DNA of 64,000 nucleotides from Siniperca chuatsi (GCF_020085105.1 NC_058057.1:28079042-28143041); one strand, 5' to 3'. Positions 46,056-57,625 are shown, counted from the first letter of the stretch. Notes: generated from the sequence alone by a model not told the origin. Made by a program: numbers and translations.

Positions 46056-46106
<51 letters not shown>

Positions 46107-46405
46107 AGTGTTTTCACAGATTGTGGTTTCTGGAGTTTTTCAGTGTTTTGTTGCCTCAAGGCACAAACATCGAGCGTTCTGATTGGCTGAGTCAAACCTC
46201 AGTGGGTGGGGCCACAGATCCACTGTTTTGCTGTTAAATACATCAGCCTGAAGACAAACCGAGTAACTTTATGAAGTAATGAGGGAGATGGAGGTCATCA
46301 GACATGAAGGCTGCTCTTTATTTATTTATATATGTTCTGTACATGTAGAATATTTATACTTTGCTCTTTAAACTCTGCAGGCTGATAACACCTCAGTGTC
46401 GCTGC
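44354..46405. other. no gene recognised; (CA)n run
   Basis: AT-rich unique sequence with a (CA)n run at 46058-46102. At 45160-45180 TACCGTGCACGGTTTCGG holds a short CCGTGCACGG palindrome. No sustained frames. Confidence 0.4.
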
Positions 46406-46409
46406 TGTG

Positions 46410-46881
46410 ATAACAAGTACAAGTACTCAAGTGCTGAACTTAAGTACAATTTTTTTCTTGTACTTTACTTTTCATTTTCTGCTCCTTTCTACTTCTACTC
46501 CACTACATTTATCTGATAACTTTAGTTACTTTGCTACAGATTCAGATTATTAATACAAAATATAATCAACAGTTTAAGATAAAACTTTATTGATCCCTTG
46601 GAGAAATTCACAAACTACAACAGAATATAAAGCCATTAAAACGAGCTCCAGCTTCACCAGCTGCAACATTAATGCATCAATAATTATAATCCAATAATAT
46701 CATCTATATTATTCTGAAATGGGCCGTTCTGCATGATGAGTACTTTTCCTTTTGATACTTTAAGTATATTTTGATGCAAATACGTTTGTACTTTTTACTT
46801 AAGTAACATTTTGAATGCAGGACTTTTACTTGTAACAGAGTGTTTCTGAAGTAGAAGATCTGAGTACTTCTTGCACCACTG
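46410..46881 (-). mobile_element. hAT-like repeat (CAGTGGTGGAA family) with an internal insertion
   Basis: The plus strand ends CTGAGTACTTCTTGCACCACTG, the reverse of the family's start, and contains all core words (GGGCCGTTCTGCATGATGAG, TTTGAATGCAGGACTTTTAC). About 46575-46630 it carries AAGATAAAACTTTATTGATCC-type sequence foreign to the family, so a second repeat tail inserted into it. The other terminus is lost. Confidence 0.75.
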
Positions 46882-47079
46882 AAACCAGGGAGGGAGGAGG
46901 AGGGGGAGTAAGAGAAAAAGAGTAAGAGCAGGAGAGAGAGGAGACGAAGCAGGTGGAAGAGAAGGAGAAAAGGGTGGGGGAGTGGCTTCCCAGCACAATG
47001 AACAGAACTGTGAGGAGGTGAGAGCAGCATTTATTTGCCTTTCTACACTCACGAGGGGCTTCTATTCAGTCCAGTTAAC

Positions 47080-47345
47080 CCTTAACCCAACACACACACA
47101 CACACACACACGCGCACACACACACACGTTTTTTTTGTCACTATCTCCATGGGGGACAGTCATTGACATAATGCTTTCCCTAGCCCCTTACCCAAACCTT
47201 AACCTAATTGTAACCTGAACCCTTAAACCAATTCTTGACCCTCAGAAAGCCGTCTCTGCCTGTGGGGACCTCACTTGTCCCCACGGTGACACTAGTCCCC
47301 ACTGGGATATAAGAACATGAAACACACACACACGCACACACACGC
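47080..47345. repeat. dispersed repeat flanked by (CA)n on both sides
   Basis: A (CA)n run (47090-47126), then CTATCTCCATGGGGGACAGTC, CATTGACATAATGCTTTCCCTAGCC, a TAACCT-rich middle, GTGGGGACCTCACTTGTCCCC and again CACACACA to 47345. GTGGGGACC-type blocks next to CA repeats are a recurrent arrangement in fish genomes. Class unknown. Confidence 0.5.
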
Positions 47346-47352
47346 GCATGCA

Positions 47353-47680
47353 CAGAGGCGGAAGGAGTACTGCGATCTTCTACTTCTGTAAAAGTAGTAA
47401 AATACTCTGTTACAAGTAAAAGTCCTGCATTCAACATTTTCCATAAAATATAATGTATTAGTCATTATGCAGAACGGCCCATTTCAGAATAATATGTATT
47501 ATGTTATTGGATTATAATTATTGATGCATTAATGTGTACACGGCACAATATTTGCCTCTAAGATGTAATGTAATGCAGTAGAAGTATAAAGTAGCAGAAA
47601 ATGGAAATACTCAAGTAAAGTACAACACCTCAAAATAGTACATACTTGAGTAAATGTACGTGGTCTACTTTCCACCACTG
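47353..47680 (+). mobile_element. hAT-like repeat (CAGTGGTGGAA family), both ends present
   Basis: Left end CAGAGGCGGAAGGAGTACT, right end TCTACTTTCCACCACTG, with the family's core words in order. About 328 bp. I find no matching 8-bp flanks, so the duplication has decayed or the element was rearranged. Confidence 0.78.
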
Positions 47681-47720
47681 GTTGCAGCAGTGTGTATTAT
47701 AGATTTTGATCTTCAGACAC

Positions 47721-48088
47721 GGGTGCACGGTGGCAGAGCGGCTAAAGCTCCTGCCTCCCAATAAGGAGATCGTGGGTTCGTGGGATCGATTCCCGGACCA
47801 GACCAACATCACACAATCTCTCTGGGTGGAGTCTGCATGTCCTCCCCGTGTTACCGTGGGTTCTCTCCGGGTTCTCCGGCTTCCTCCCACCGTCCAAAGA
47901 CATGCATGTGTAGGTTAATTGATAACTCTAAATTGCCCGTATTGAATGAATGTGAGAGTGAATGGTTGTCTGTCTGTGTCTGTGTTAGCCCTGCGACGAG
48001 TTGGCCACTGTCCAGGGTGTACCCTGCCTAAGGCCCAAAGTCACTGACCCCTAACGGGACCAAGCGGTAGAAAATGGATGGATGGATG
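47721..48088 (+). mobile_element. full-length tRNA-derived SINE with perfect 13-bp target duplication
   Basis: Head GGTGCACGGTGGCAGAGCGG with A box TGGCAGAGCGG and B-box-like GGATCGATTCC. The body holds TGGAGTCTGCATGTCCTCCCC, GGGTTCTCTCCGGGTTCTCCGG and TGTCCAGGGTGTACCCTGCC, and the tail is a GGAT repeat after AAGCGGTAGAAAATGG. The flanks GATCTTCAGACAC (47708-47720 and 48089-48101) are identical, which marks a LINE-driven insertion young enough to keep its duplication. The body phrases are those of a very common teleost SINE/L2-tail type; the exact family name was not determined. A small duplication (GTGGGTTCGTGGGATCG) sits at the B box. Confidence 0.88.
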
Positions 48089-48101
48089 GATCTTCAGACA
48101 C

Positions 48102-48504
48102 ACATTGATCGTAAACGTAAAAACACGCTGGACGTTCGCCGCTGTGTGTTCGATGTTCGGCTTTTTAGGCTCCATTTTTTATCAGTCTAGTGTTATTCTA
48201 TATTTTTCTTATTTTCATCAAATCTCATGTTTGGACTCAAACCAACAACATGTCGCTCTCAATTCTTCCTGACTTCCTGTCTGCGGCTCTCAGCTCCGAG
48301 CCCATTGGTTCCTGCTGAAGATGTAAATCTTTAAAAACACCTCACAGATATATAGTTTCATGTTGAAGGTGAATAATCACATCAACATTGTGCTGAGTTG
48401 TATTTATGGCCTAATGGAAACATCTGATCTGCAGTTTATTAAGCAGCATTTGAAATACTGTGAAATTAAGAAATCAAATTAAGACGACAGATTCTTATCT
48501 CATC
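48102..48504. other. no gene recognised
   Basis: Unique mixed sequence. CCATTGGTTCCTGCTGAAGATGTAAATCTTTAAAAA near 48302 is nearly the same as 44530-44565, so a small dispersed repeat is shared. Confidence 0.4.
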
Positions 48505-48755
48505 TTCAGGAATCACTGCAGTCATTCCACTGCAGGACACATCAGTGATACCAGGCTTTATCAGGACATACAGGTACGTATCATCTGCGTAGCAATGGCA
48601 ATCGATATTTTGTCTACGCATGATTTACCACAGGGGTAGCATCTTTATAGTAAATAAGAGGGGACCCAGAATAGACCCCTGGGGGACCCCACAAAAGAGA
48701 GGAGCACGAGAGGAGGAGGCATCTCCAAGCATAAGAGAGAAGGACCTGTTGAGAT
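48505..48755 (-). pseudogene. L2-type reverse transcriptase fragment with YADD catalytic motif
   Basis: On the minus strand one frame reads [12 protein letters not shown], then [20 protein letters not shown] and, after a stop at a TGG-TAA, HCYADDTYLYVL. These are consecutive palm-domain motifs of an L2-group LINE polymerase; YADD carries the two catalytic aspartates. Only this ~250-bp part remains, with one in-frame stop and no frameshift, so it is younger than the plus-strand fragments at 38.5 and 42.1 kb. Confidence 0.85.
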
Positions 48756-49339
48756 GAAGAGATGAAATGCTGATATTTTATCACAGAAAGTCTTAAAACA
48801 TTATTATTGCAGATTAACTTCCAGCATTAATGTAATGCAGTTTTTTCTATAATTTGTTTCATTCAGTGATCAGTTTAGCAGGCAGTTCAGCTGCATCAGC
48901 GTTTACTTCTGTTCCATACAAACACTAACGGACCGACAGGACGTCCTGAGGAGGCTCCGCTTCCTGTCCGGCTTGTGCTGAGACTCTGAGAGCAGATGGA
49001 TCCATATTCAGGTTGAATCCTCTCTGTGGTTAAAAGCTGCCTATTGATCCAGCTGTTTCCCTGCTGGGGACTCACAACCACACACAGAGGTTTTCCTCCT
49101 GAAAGCTTTACAGAGACGTGTAAATAAAATTAATTGAAATAAAGTAATTGTTTGTCATTAAAGTCCAACTAAAATAATCAAACTGGATTAAACTGGAATT
49201 CAGTTTTGCCATGAAATCAATATTTATTTCTTTGGTGGTTTTTGGTCAAATTTATAATTATCAAAAAGAGAGATTTGAATGTAGAAGTTTATTCATCACC
49301 TGAGAGAACAAATCTCAGCTAACTTTTAAAAACTTTCAG

Positions 49340-49555
49340 CCACTCCGATCAGCCTCAGCTGGACTTTGTGTTTACTGCTAATTAGCAAATGCTAGCATGC
49401 TAACACACTAAACTAAGATGTTGAAGTAAATGAACATTATACCTGCTTAACATCAACATGCTAACATTATCATTGTATGTTAGCATGTTGATGTTAGCAT
49501 TTAGCTCAAAGCACCACTGTTTCTAAGTACAGACTCACAGAGCTGCTAGCATGGC
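49340..49555 (+). repeat. dispersed repeat with TTAGCATGCTAA core, copy 2 (short)
   Basis: Matches the 3' half of 32722-33085: GATCAGCCTCAGCTGGACTTTGTG, GCTAGCATGCTAACAC, AACTAAGATG, GTTAGCATTTAGCTCAAAGCACC. The 5' half is missing. Confidence 0.65.
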
Positions 49556-49944
49556 TGCAGACCCTCAGTCTGGTTCAGTGTTAAACTATACATAAGTAAT
49601 AACTAAGTATGTTTTATTCTTTAACTTTGAGTGTTGCTTATTTATTCAATAATATTAACTGTTATAGACAAACACTTAATATTTGGTTCCACGTTCGAAT
49701 CGATAGAGATCATAAATCCCTCAGACTGCTGTCGTGACTTTAATGTAACAGTGACTTTGGGATCTCACTCAGATGTGAGACAGCCTTAATATTTATATTT
49801 GTATTTGTATATAAATGTCTGAAAGGAGCAAATATCGTCTATAATCCTGCATTAAATTGAGTGTTTAATCAAAGTGAACTTTCCACACTCAAAAACCCTG
49901 AGAAATCACAGCATGATGCAGAGAGTTTAGTGTTGATAACAGAG
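49556..49944. other. no gene recognised
   Basis: AT-rich unique sequence between a dispersed repeat and a GC-rich island. Confidence 0.45.
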
Positions 49945-50265
49945 AGGAGACCTTAAGGGACCATCTCCCCCCCCCCTCTCTCTGGACCCTCGCCATCTGC
50001 CACAGCTGTCGCTCGCCCCAACCGCCACTCTAATTGACAATGAACCCAAAGGCGCGGCGATAATTACAGCCGGCCGCTTGGCAACTTCTCCGGGTTTCAA
50101 TTCCTCCTTTTCAGGATTCATCAGGCCCCATCTGCCGGGGCCCGAGTCTGGCATCTGCCTCCCCCTCGTCCCCTCCCACTCCTCCCCCTCGGCCTGCTGG
50201 GGGTTTTGTGTTGGGGCTTATTAGCGAGCCGGCCTGTAACCCTCAGAGGTGAAGACGCCTCGAGC
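49945..50265. promoter_or_regulatory. candidate conserved non-coding element, GC-rich
   Basis: After a C-run, the block CACTCTAATTGACAATG...AAAGGCGCGGCGATAATTACAGCCGGCCGC combines homeodomain cores (TAATTGAC, GATAATTACAG) with CpG-bearing GC-rich words, then CATCAGGCCCC and a C-rich stretch, ending GCTTATTAGCGAGCCGG. The surrounding sequence is AT-rich, so the shift in composition is sharp. No frame of note. Confidence 0.35.
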
Positions 50266-51180
50266 AGAAAGACTCACACTGTTTGTTCAGTCACAGAAAG
50301 TCGAAGATAAAGAAAAGACTCCTTGCGGTTTTCTCGTTTTCTTTCTCCTCCTTCTTTCTGCTTCTGTCCTTCATCTTTTCATGTTTGTTCTTTTTTAAGA
50401 GCAGAATAAGAGCTTTATTAGCACATTGTGTCACCAACAAAGAGCTCTGGGATATTAATACACAAAAAACACCCTTAAAAATGTATATTAATTTCTGTTA
50501 CTGAAGATTCATATTCTCTCTAGAAATAAGTCTTAAAATAAAGACAATATAAAGCAAATCACTGTACAAGAATCAGGAATGTGACATTTTCCAGTTTTAC
50601 ACTTCAGAAAATTCTTGAAACAAGTGGATTTTGAAATGATCCAAACACATTTGTTGATTTTTTGTCTTATTTGAAGAAAAGTGATTATCTATTGACTGAT
50701 GCAGATGGATTTTTGTTGTTGTTTTTGTTGTTTATTTTAAAAATAAATAACTGAGAAACTCAGAAAAAACACAAAAATAAATTAATCCCTATTTCCTAGA
50801 GAGACGTTTAGTAAAACGTCTGTGTGCTGCTCTTTAAGTCTTTTCTCTTGTAAAAGCTAAACATACTGATAGAAAACACTTCTGATAAAGCAGAAATCAC
50901 TCCTTTATTGATTATCACAGTTTTTACACGTGTGGAATGAGCTCGTTCTGCAGTTCTCACCAACCAACAAATACCAGTAGGTGTTTTCTGCTCTCCAGCC
51001 TCAGGGGGCAGTAATGAGCCCACTACGGTGTGGGTAGACAACTGGATTGATTACAACAGAAACTTATCTGTTCTGTCAGACTGAAAAACCTCCCGTGTAG
51101 AAACACCTTGATGGTTGGCATGTGCTGTTCTGTGGTTTCTGTTTATGAAGCACTTTGTTTAGAACCAACGTTGCTGCTAC
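50266..51180. other. no gene recognised
   Basis: AT-rich with poly-T/poly-A patches. No repeat or exon signal that I trust. Confidence 0.4.
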
Positions 51181-51990
51181 CAGTGGTGGAAAGTAAGTAT
51201 TGCCATTTTATGATACTTTATACATCTACTTCACTACAATTCAGACATATATATATTATCTATGACAGAAATATTGTAGGCTACTTTTTTCTGACAGTTA
51301 CTAACTAAATTAAGATTTTACATTAAAAACATGATCAGCTAGCTTATAAAATACAACACAAACCATCTCAGTATCTAGTTGTTTCTCCTTGTCATGTTTC
51401 AAATGTTTCTGAGTTGTTATCAGTTCCTCTAAAGAGACAAAGCAGCTAAAACTAGCTAACTGTATATAAAGTAGTTAAAACTAGCTAACTGTATATAAAG
51501 TAGTTAAAACTAGCTAACTGTATATAAAGCAGTTAAAACTAGCTAACTGTATATAAAGCAGTTAAAACTAGCTAACTGTATATAAAGCAGTTACAACAGA
51601 AGTTTAGGCAACAAAACGACATGGTTTGGGTTAATATAAGTACGTAGGCGGACTTGTCGCTGTATATACTACGTCACCTGACACTATATGACATTCACAC
51701 GTCAAATCACACGCCGTCTCTGCACAATGGAAGTCAGTAGAGACTAAATGGCGTGAAATGACAGGCGAAAAGCAAAAAAGGCGTTGTGATAACACGTGAA
51801 ATGACTTAAGACATTGGCGTGTTATTCATACGTCATTCGGTGAGACCATGCTGTTTTACTGCACAACCTATAATTTTACTTCAGGAAGCTGTTAATACTT
51901 GTGTACTTTTACTGCTGATACTTTGATGAGGCTGATGATATTTTGTATTTGACACTTAAGTAAAGGGTCTGAGTACTTCTTCCATCACTA
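51181..51990 (+). mobile_element. hAT-like repeat (CAGTGGTGGAA family), 810 bp with internal expansion
   Basis: Left end CAGTGGTGGAAAGTAAGTA, right end GTACTTCTTCCATCACTA. Flanks GCTGCTAC (51173-51180) and CCTGCTAC (51991-51998) agree at 7 of 8 bases, as for a hAT target duplication. The interior is much longer than in the ~340-bp copies because of a 29-bp minisatellite and ~240 bp of unrelated sequence (51600-51840). Confidence 0.75.
51444..51594 (+). repeat. 29-bp minisatellite inside the hAT-like element
   Basis: About 5.2 copies of AGTTAAAACTAGCTAACTG plus TATATAAAGT/C. The unit derives from the family's own interior (TATAAAGTAGTTAAAACTAGC occurs once in related copies that I recall), so it expanded from element sequence. 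The last base alternates T,T,C,C,C along the array. Confidence 0.95.
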
Positions 51991-53757
51991 CCTGCTACAC
52001 TGTGTTGTTTTGTGCATTTATATGATTTATGGTTCGCCTGTTTTTTAGACTCATATACACAACTGGTCTGAACACATGACAAGTAATCGCATTTTCCAAA
52101 TTGACAAACTTCTGAAAAGACACCCTTCAGACTATTTTTAAGATCAGTTCAAAGTCCATTAAACCACGAAGAATTCCCCACAACATTAAAAAATAACACA
52201 AAGCTCACACTTACTGGAAAACACAAAAAAGAGCTAAAATGTGAGGAAACATGATTTACATGTTTAGTGAAACTTAAAAAACCAAAATAAAGAAAACCTT
52301 TCAGTAGCTTTTACAACAGTTTTCTGACAGAAACTCTTCGTCAAATCACAGCTGCCCTCTCCTCCTCCTCCTCCTCCTCCTCCTCCTCCTCCTCCTCTTT
52401 CAGCCTGAACTAAAGAAGAAGAAAAGAGTGTCGTGTGTCGCGGCCCGTCGGGGGTTTGGTTGGAGGAAGGAGGGTGTTTTGTTTCTTGAAGCCTCTTTTC
52501 TTCTCTGCTGCGGGCTGGTTTTTGTGCGTTTGAAGCCGCCTGCTGTTTGTGAACGCAGCTCGAGGCTGCAGAGTCGCTCAGCTGCTGCTGGTTTCATCTG
52601 CTTCAACACAAAACATCAATCTGAGAAAACACCAACCCGACTAGAGCTTTATTCTAGTTTCACTCAACTATTGTTTATTGTTTGTGTCGAGTCGTCTCTG
52701 AATGAAAATTAGTTTCTCCTTTGTGAAAGAAAATCAGCTGTTTTCATAACTTCATGAATCATTTTAAAACAGGATGTTCTGATGCAAGAAAATAATCAGC
52801 TGAATATTTTTATATACATTTTAAAATGTTTAATTAAAAGTGTTTCAGGAAGGAGATTTCTTCCCTCTTGTATATTTTCTGACAGGCAGACCTGCTGATG
52901 TGGAGCTTTCACACACTTTCTCATTTACATCTGTAGACCACGAACATCAAAAGAAACTGAATTATTAATATTTTCAGTGATTTACATACTTACAGAATGA
53001 AAAGTGCGCAAAAACCAGTCGGGATAAAATCACTTTACATGTAAATAAACTGTTATAGTTCATTTCTTACAGTTCTTTCTGCTGTATTTGTGCGTATAAA
53101 TAGTGAAACAACATTTTTTACGACCTTGAACTGTTCTATAATAGTAAATTGAGAGATTATTACAAAAGATGTGTACATTTTTATAGGCACCTGTGTCATT
53201 TTCCTTGTATTTTGGGTTCCTGGCAGCTTTATACTTTGTTAAATTTACAAAATGAGAAGTGAGACTTGTAGCTGAGTTTGTGCTGAAATAAAAAGACATC
53301 ATGCACGTGGGGGAGGACAGTTTAAAAGCTGCTAAACACAGACAGAAAGTTAACCAACATGAACCTGGACTGCGGAGGGTTTAAGTGATAAACATCTGTG
53401 GAGGTTGGACTGGACTGGTGTGGAGCAGAGGACTGTGGTGGATTGTGGGATACACTGAGCTGTTTGGGGGGCGGGACAGACCCTGTGACTCAGCTCTGAA
53501 CACTTAGCGGGCGGCGATGACAGTTTCTCTATGAAGGTTTCTGTGAATGAATGAATTAAGTTTGGAACTTTAGATTTGATCGGAAACGAGTGAAGATATT
53601 TGACCTCACTGACAGAATTTTATATTTTCAAATGTATGACATCGTGATCGCAGAAAATCCCAGTCTCTGATTGGCTGCCTGTTAAAATCAGGTCAACAGT
53701 CTGTCTTTTGTGTGTCTTTGTCTCGACGTCATGAATTGTACAAATGTGGATAACAGA
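51991..53757. other. no gene recognised; CCT microsatellite
   Basis: A (CCT)n/(CTC)n run occupies 52358-52400. Next to it, 52430-52610 is GC-richer with CpG words (GTCGCGGCCCGTCGG) and open frames on both strands of under 95 codons, possibly a small promoter-like patch. The rest is AT-rich. Confidence 0.4.
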
Positions 53758-54098
53758 CAGTGGTGGAAGAAGTACTCAGATCTTTGTACTTCAGTAAAAG
53801 TAGTAACACCACAGTGCAGAAATACTCTGTTACAAGTAAAAGTCCTGCAGTGAAAATTTGACTTAAGTAAAAGTACAAAAGTATGAGCATCAAAATATAC
53901 TTAAAGTACCAAGATTATCATTATGTAATAATTAGCATCATGCAGAGCGGCCCATTACAGAATAATATATATGATATTACTGGATTATAATTATTGATGC
54001 ATTAATGTGTTCATCACTTTAATGTTGCAGCTGCTGAAGGTGGAGCTCATTTGCACGACTTTATATACTGTTGGGTACTTAGTTACTTTCCACCACTG
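53758..54098 (-). mobile_element. hAT-like repeat (CAGTGGTGGAA family), complete 341-bp copy
   Basis: Perfect 11-bp terminal inverted repeats CAGTGGTGGAA / TTCCACCACTG. Flanks ATAACAGA (53750-53757) and ACAACAGA (54099-54106) differ at one base: an 8-bp duplication. The interior order (GATCTTTGTACTTCAGT, ACAGTGCAGAAATACTCTG, AAAGTCCTGCAGTG, GGCCCATTACAGAATAATA, GATTATAATTATTGATGCA) defines the family for this window. Best-preserved copy here. Confidence 0.88.
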
Positions 54099-54112
54099 AC
54101 AACAGAGAATGG

Positions 54113-54655
54113 AGCTTATTACGACCCATGTTTACGTTTATTGTAGGATGCGACCTCTAGTGGTCGCAGTTATTATGACGGGAGCAAAGGAGGAAGTCAG
54201 GTGTCTTAGAATAAAGAGCTAGAAAGTCAAACAAACAAAGGACTTTCACACAGGAGACCGGGTTCGTGTCCCGTGTGAAACCAAAAGTCAGCGTTGACTT
54301 ATTTAAAGTTTTAAGTTACATACATGACTTACGTAATGTACTTAACTTACGTTAGTTGCGTAACTTACGTAACATCGTAACATATTCATTTTAACCCAAA
54401 CCATGATCTTTTCCTAAGCCTAACCAAGTAGTTTTTTTTGACTAAACCTAATCAATCTGCGACCGTTTCACAACGTTAACCACGTGTTTAACGTCACGTG
54501 ACCTATAGTCACATGATTTACGTAACGTATGCTTGCAGCCCGTCCTCAACTGTCACCGGTAGGGGCGCTAATTTAGGAAACACTCCTGTAGGTCGTATTA
54601 GAGGGTAAGAACAAACGACCTATGTGATGTGGTCGTATGGGTTGGAGGACTTGTT
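54113..54655. repeat. probable dispersed repeat with TTACGTAA words
   Basis: GATGCGACCTCTAGTGGTCGCAG is a palindromic block, followed by many ACTTACGTAA words, TTTTAACCCAAACCATGATC and CCTAAGCCTAACCAAG, then GGTAGGGGCGCTAA. The combination resembles a fish repeat I have seen, class uncertain, and the repeated TACGTAA motif is seen directly. Confidence 0.4.
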
Positions 54656-55149
54656 GGTTGTTATTGTTTTAATCAAAGTGTGGGTTTAATCTGCACTGTG
54701 TCTCTCGAAGGTGGATCTCCACAGGGTCCTGGTTCTCCCAGCTGAACCCCTCTAATCCTGAGGAGGAGGAGAAGGTGTGGAGGGTGAAGGACGGCTTCTC
54801 TGGCCTAAATCCACTGCCTCCCCCCCTCCATCACCCCCTTTACTATAATGGAGAGTGTCCCACAGAGAGGCAGTGATGGGGAAGCAGAGGGGGGAGGGGG
54901 TTTGACAGCTTGGTCTCGGTTTGTGTCTTTAGAAAAACCAGCTGCTCCGCTCTCAGACTGAAGGACGGCTTCAGCTTCAGTCTAGACATTTAAATACTAA
55001 ATACAAAGCAACTCTATACCAGTGAGACTACATTTATCCTGATGGTGGCGCTACAGGAACGGTCATAGGGTCATTAAAATAATCAGGGATCATCCTCTGG
55101 AGAGCAGAAATAGTTAATGTCACAGAAATTTGACCTATTCATATCAGCC
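54656..55149. other. no gene recognised
   Basis: GC-mixed sequence with a C-run and G-run pair near 54820-54900. No frame. Confidence 0.4.
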
Positions 55150-56535
55150 TGCTGTCCCGGGATAATCTCTTTTCTATATCCTGTTAATCCATAATCAATC
55201 CTCAATCAATCCCTGATCTGTCCTGGGTTACACCCTGGTCTATCCTTCTTTAATCCATAATATTTCTGGATTAATGCTTACTTTATACCCATCTTAATCC
55301 TGGATCAATCTCCCGTTAATCCATAGTCTGTCCTGGATTAACCTCCCTTCTATCCCAGGTTAACCCCTTGTCTTTCCTGGGTCTGTTTCAAGTTAACCCC
55401 TGATCTGTCACAGGTTAATCTCTGTATAATCCCAGGTTAACCACTGGTCTGCCCTGCCTTAATCCCTGGTCTTTCCTGGGTAATGCCTGGTTTGTCCCTG
55501 TTTAATTCTCTCCTTTCTATATCCTCTTAATACTAATTTATGAATCCATAATTTGTCCAAAATTAATCCCTGGTGTGTTCAAGGTTAATGTGTGGTCTAT
55601 TTTTTATGCCTACTTTATCCCAGTTTAATCCTGGATCAATCTCCTGTTAATCCATAGTGATTGATTGTGTTGTTTTCTGGCAGGTGCTGGGGTTGGTACT
55701 CAGCTCCGCCTGAAGGAGAGCAGCGTTAGATTAGGCTCCGACAATTCTGTTTGTGCATACGTTTTGTCATAATTGATAAACAACGGTTAAACACCTAGTC
55801 TATTCCAGATTAATCTCCCTTCTATCAGGTTAACCCCCTGGATCTCCTGGATCGGTTTCAGGTTAACCCCTGATCTATCGCAGGTTAATCTCTGTGTAAT
55901 CCCAGTTTAATCCCTGGTGTGCCCTGCCTTAATCCCTAATATTTCCATATTTTTAATATGGTTTGTCCTGTCTTAATCCTTGGTCTATCTTCTGTTAATC
56001 CATAGTCTGTTATGGATTAATCCCTGTTTTTTCCCAAGGTTATTCTTGGTCTGTCCAGTGTTATTCCCTGGTCAGTAATTCTTTAATCTCTGGTCTATGC
56101 CAGGTAATGCCTGGTTTGTCCCACTTTAATCTTGGTCTATCTGCTGTTAATCTAAAATGTGCTCCGAGTTCATCTCTGATCTATCCCTGATTAATTCATG
56201 GTCTGTCCTGGTTTAATCCCTGGTGTCTGTTGCGTAGTCCCCTAGTCTGTCTCAGGTTGATCCCTGATTAGTCCTGGTTTAATCCCTGGTGTCTGTTGAG
56301 TAGTCCCCTAGTCTGTCTCAGGTTGATCCCTGATTAGTCCTGGTTTAATCCCTGGTGTCTGTTGCGTAGTCCCCTAGTCTGTCTCAGGTTGATCCCTGAT
56401 TAGTCCTGGTTTAATCCCTGGTGTCTGTTGAGTAGTCCCCTAGTCTGTCTCAGGTTGATCCCTGATTAGTCCTGGTTTAATCCCTGGTCTTTCCTCAGGT
56501 TAGTTCCCGGTACATTTTTGGTCTATACCTTTAAT
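55150..56535 (+). repeat. degenerate ~20-25-bp minisatellite (TTAATCCCTGGTCTGTCC)
   Basis: Around sixty imperfect repeats of the theme TTAATCCCTGGTCTGTCCTGG across ~1.4 kb, interrupted by unique sequence at about 55665-55790. The 3' end (56211-56476) contains four near-identical 66-bp units, each made of three of the short themes. The units alternate TTGCGTAG and TTGAGTAG, so the last amplification copied a 132-bp pair. Confidence 0.9.
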
Positions 56536-57119
56536 CCCTGATCTGACTAAATGAGAGCAGAGCTCAGATAAACCTCTAATCTGAATAGATCTGCGGACTC
56601 GGTTCATTTAAGTTCTCACTGTTCTCTGTAATGCAACAAATACTTCTAAGATTGTCAAGATCAGAATATTAACCTCATAGATATTAACATTACCGTCTAT
56701 ATCTAGTTTACGGTCGTAGTAATCCTCTCATAATTCTGATTTTCGTGTAAAATCAAGACAGACAAAACAGTCCTGAGCACCTTTTCTGTGTATTCAAACC
56801 AGATGATGTGCGACACCCTAACATCTATTAGTGGAATACTTTTACAAAAACAGTCAAAATTATGCTCCTTATACAAAAACAGGAATATGTACCCGCTGCT
56901 CAAACGCTCCCAAAATAATTCATACATGACAGTTTGCTGAGACGCAGTCCAATTTTCTTGATTTATTTAAATCACACCTCCTACCCCCAATTTCTTATTC
57001 TCCCCCCTTTTTCCTCCACTTAAAACTGACATGTCACCTCCTGATTTGCACCTCCAGAAATATTCCATCTTGTTGCCGCTGAGCAGAAGGATATTAATTT
57101 AGTTTTGTTCTATTTTTTC
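56536..57119. other. no gene recognised
   Basis: AT-rich unique sequence. The 74-codon minus frame at 56703-56927 has no start context or homologue that I recognise. Confidence 0.4.
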
Positions 57120-57350
57120 TCTTTGTATGGTGATTGCGGTCGCTGCATGGTGGCGCTCCCGGTGCGGTTGGTGGTTAATTACAGCAGAATAAGGCCTCTC
57201 TGTCGGCGGCATCAGTCCGGCTGCAGAAATGGATTCAGACAGCCGAATCCATCAGTGGCTCATCTGGAAACCTGGACGCTATTACAGCTTTGACAGCTTC
57301 TGTTTGGAGCCTGTCAGAGCCGATCGCTCTGCCCTCAATCAGACACGACC
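57120..57350. promoter_or_regulatory. candidate conserved non-coding element
   Basis: Unique block with GGTGGTTAATTACAGCAG, GGCGGCATCAGTCC, GACAGCTTCTGTTTGGAGCC, and GAGCCGATCGCTCTGCCC. Homeodomain core plus GC-rich words, no repeat, no long frame. Confidence 0.3.
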
Positions 57351-57625
57351 ACCAACGTCCTCCGTCTTATTCAAACAGACACCTTTCTGATTATTTGTAG
57401 AGACGCCAGGTTTTGGCGGCATATTGTTGTCTGAATGTGTTTTAAAGTGTCGAGGATTCTGAATGTTAGGAAGTAGAAAGTGCTTTAGAGTCCCGGCCGA
57501 AGAAAAGAGGATGAATTGTTTTGGAAGAAGAGTCTTACGGTAAATCCTCTTGTTCTCTGATGTTCCAGATGGAGATCAGCTGTATTTCTGTGTCTAGTTG
57601 AGTGCACAGACAGGTCCAGGATGTG

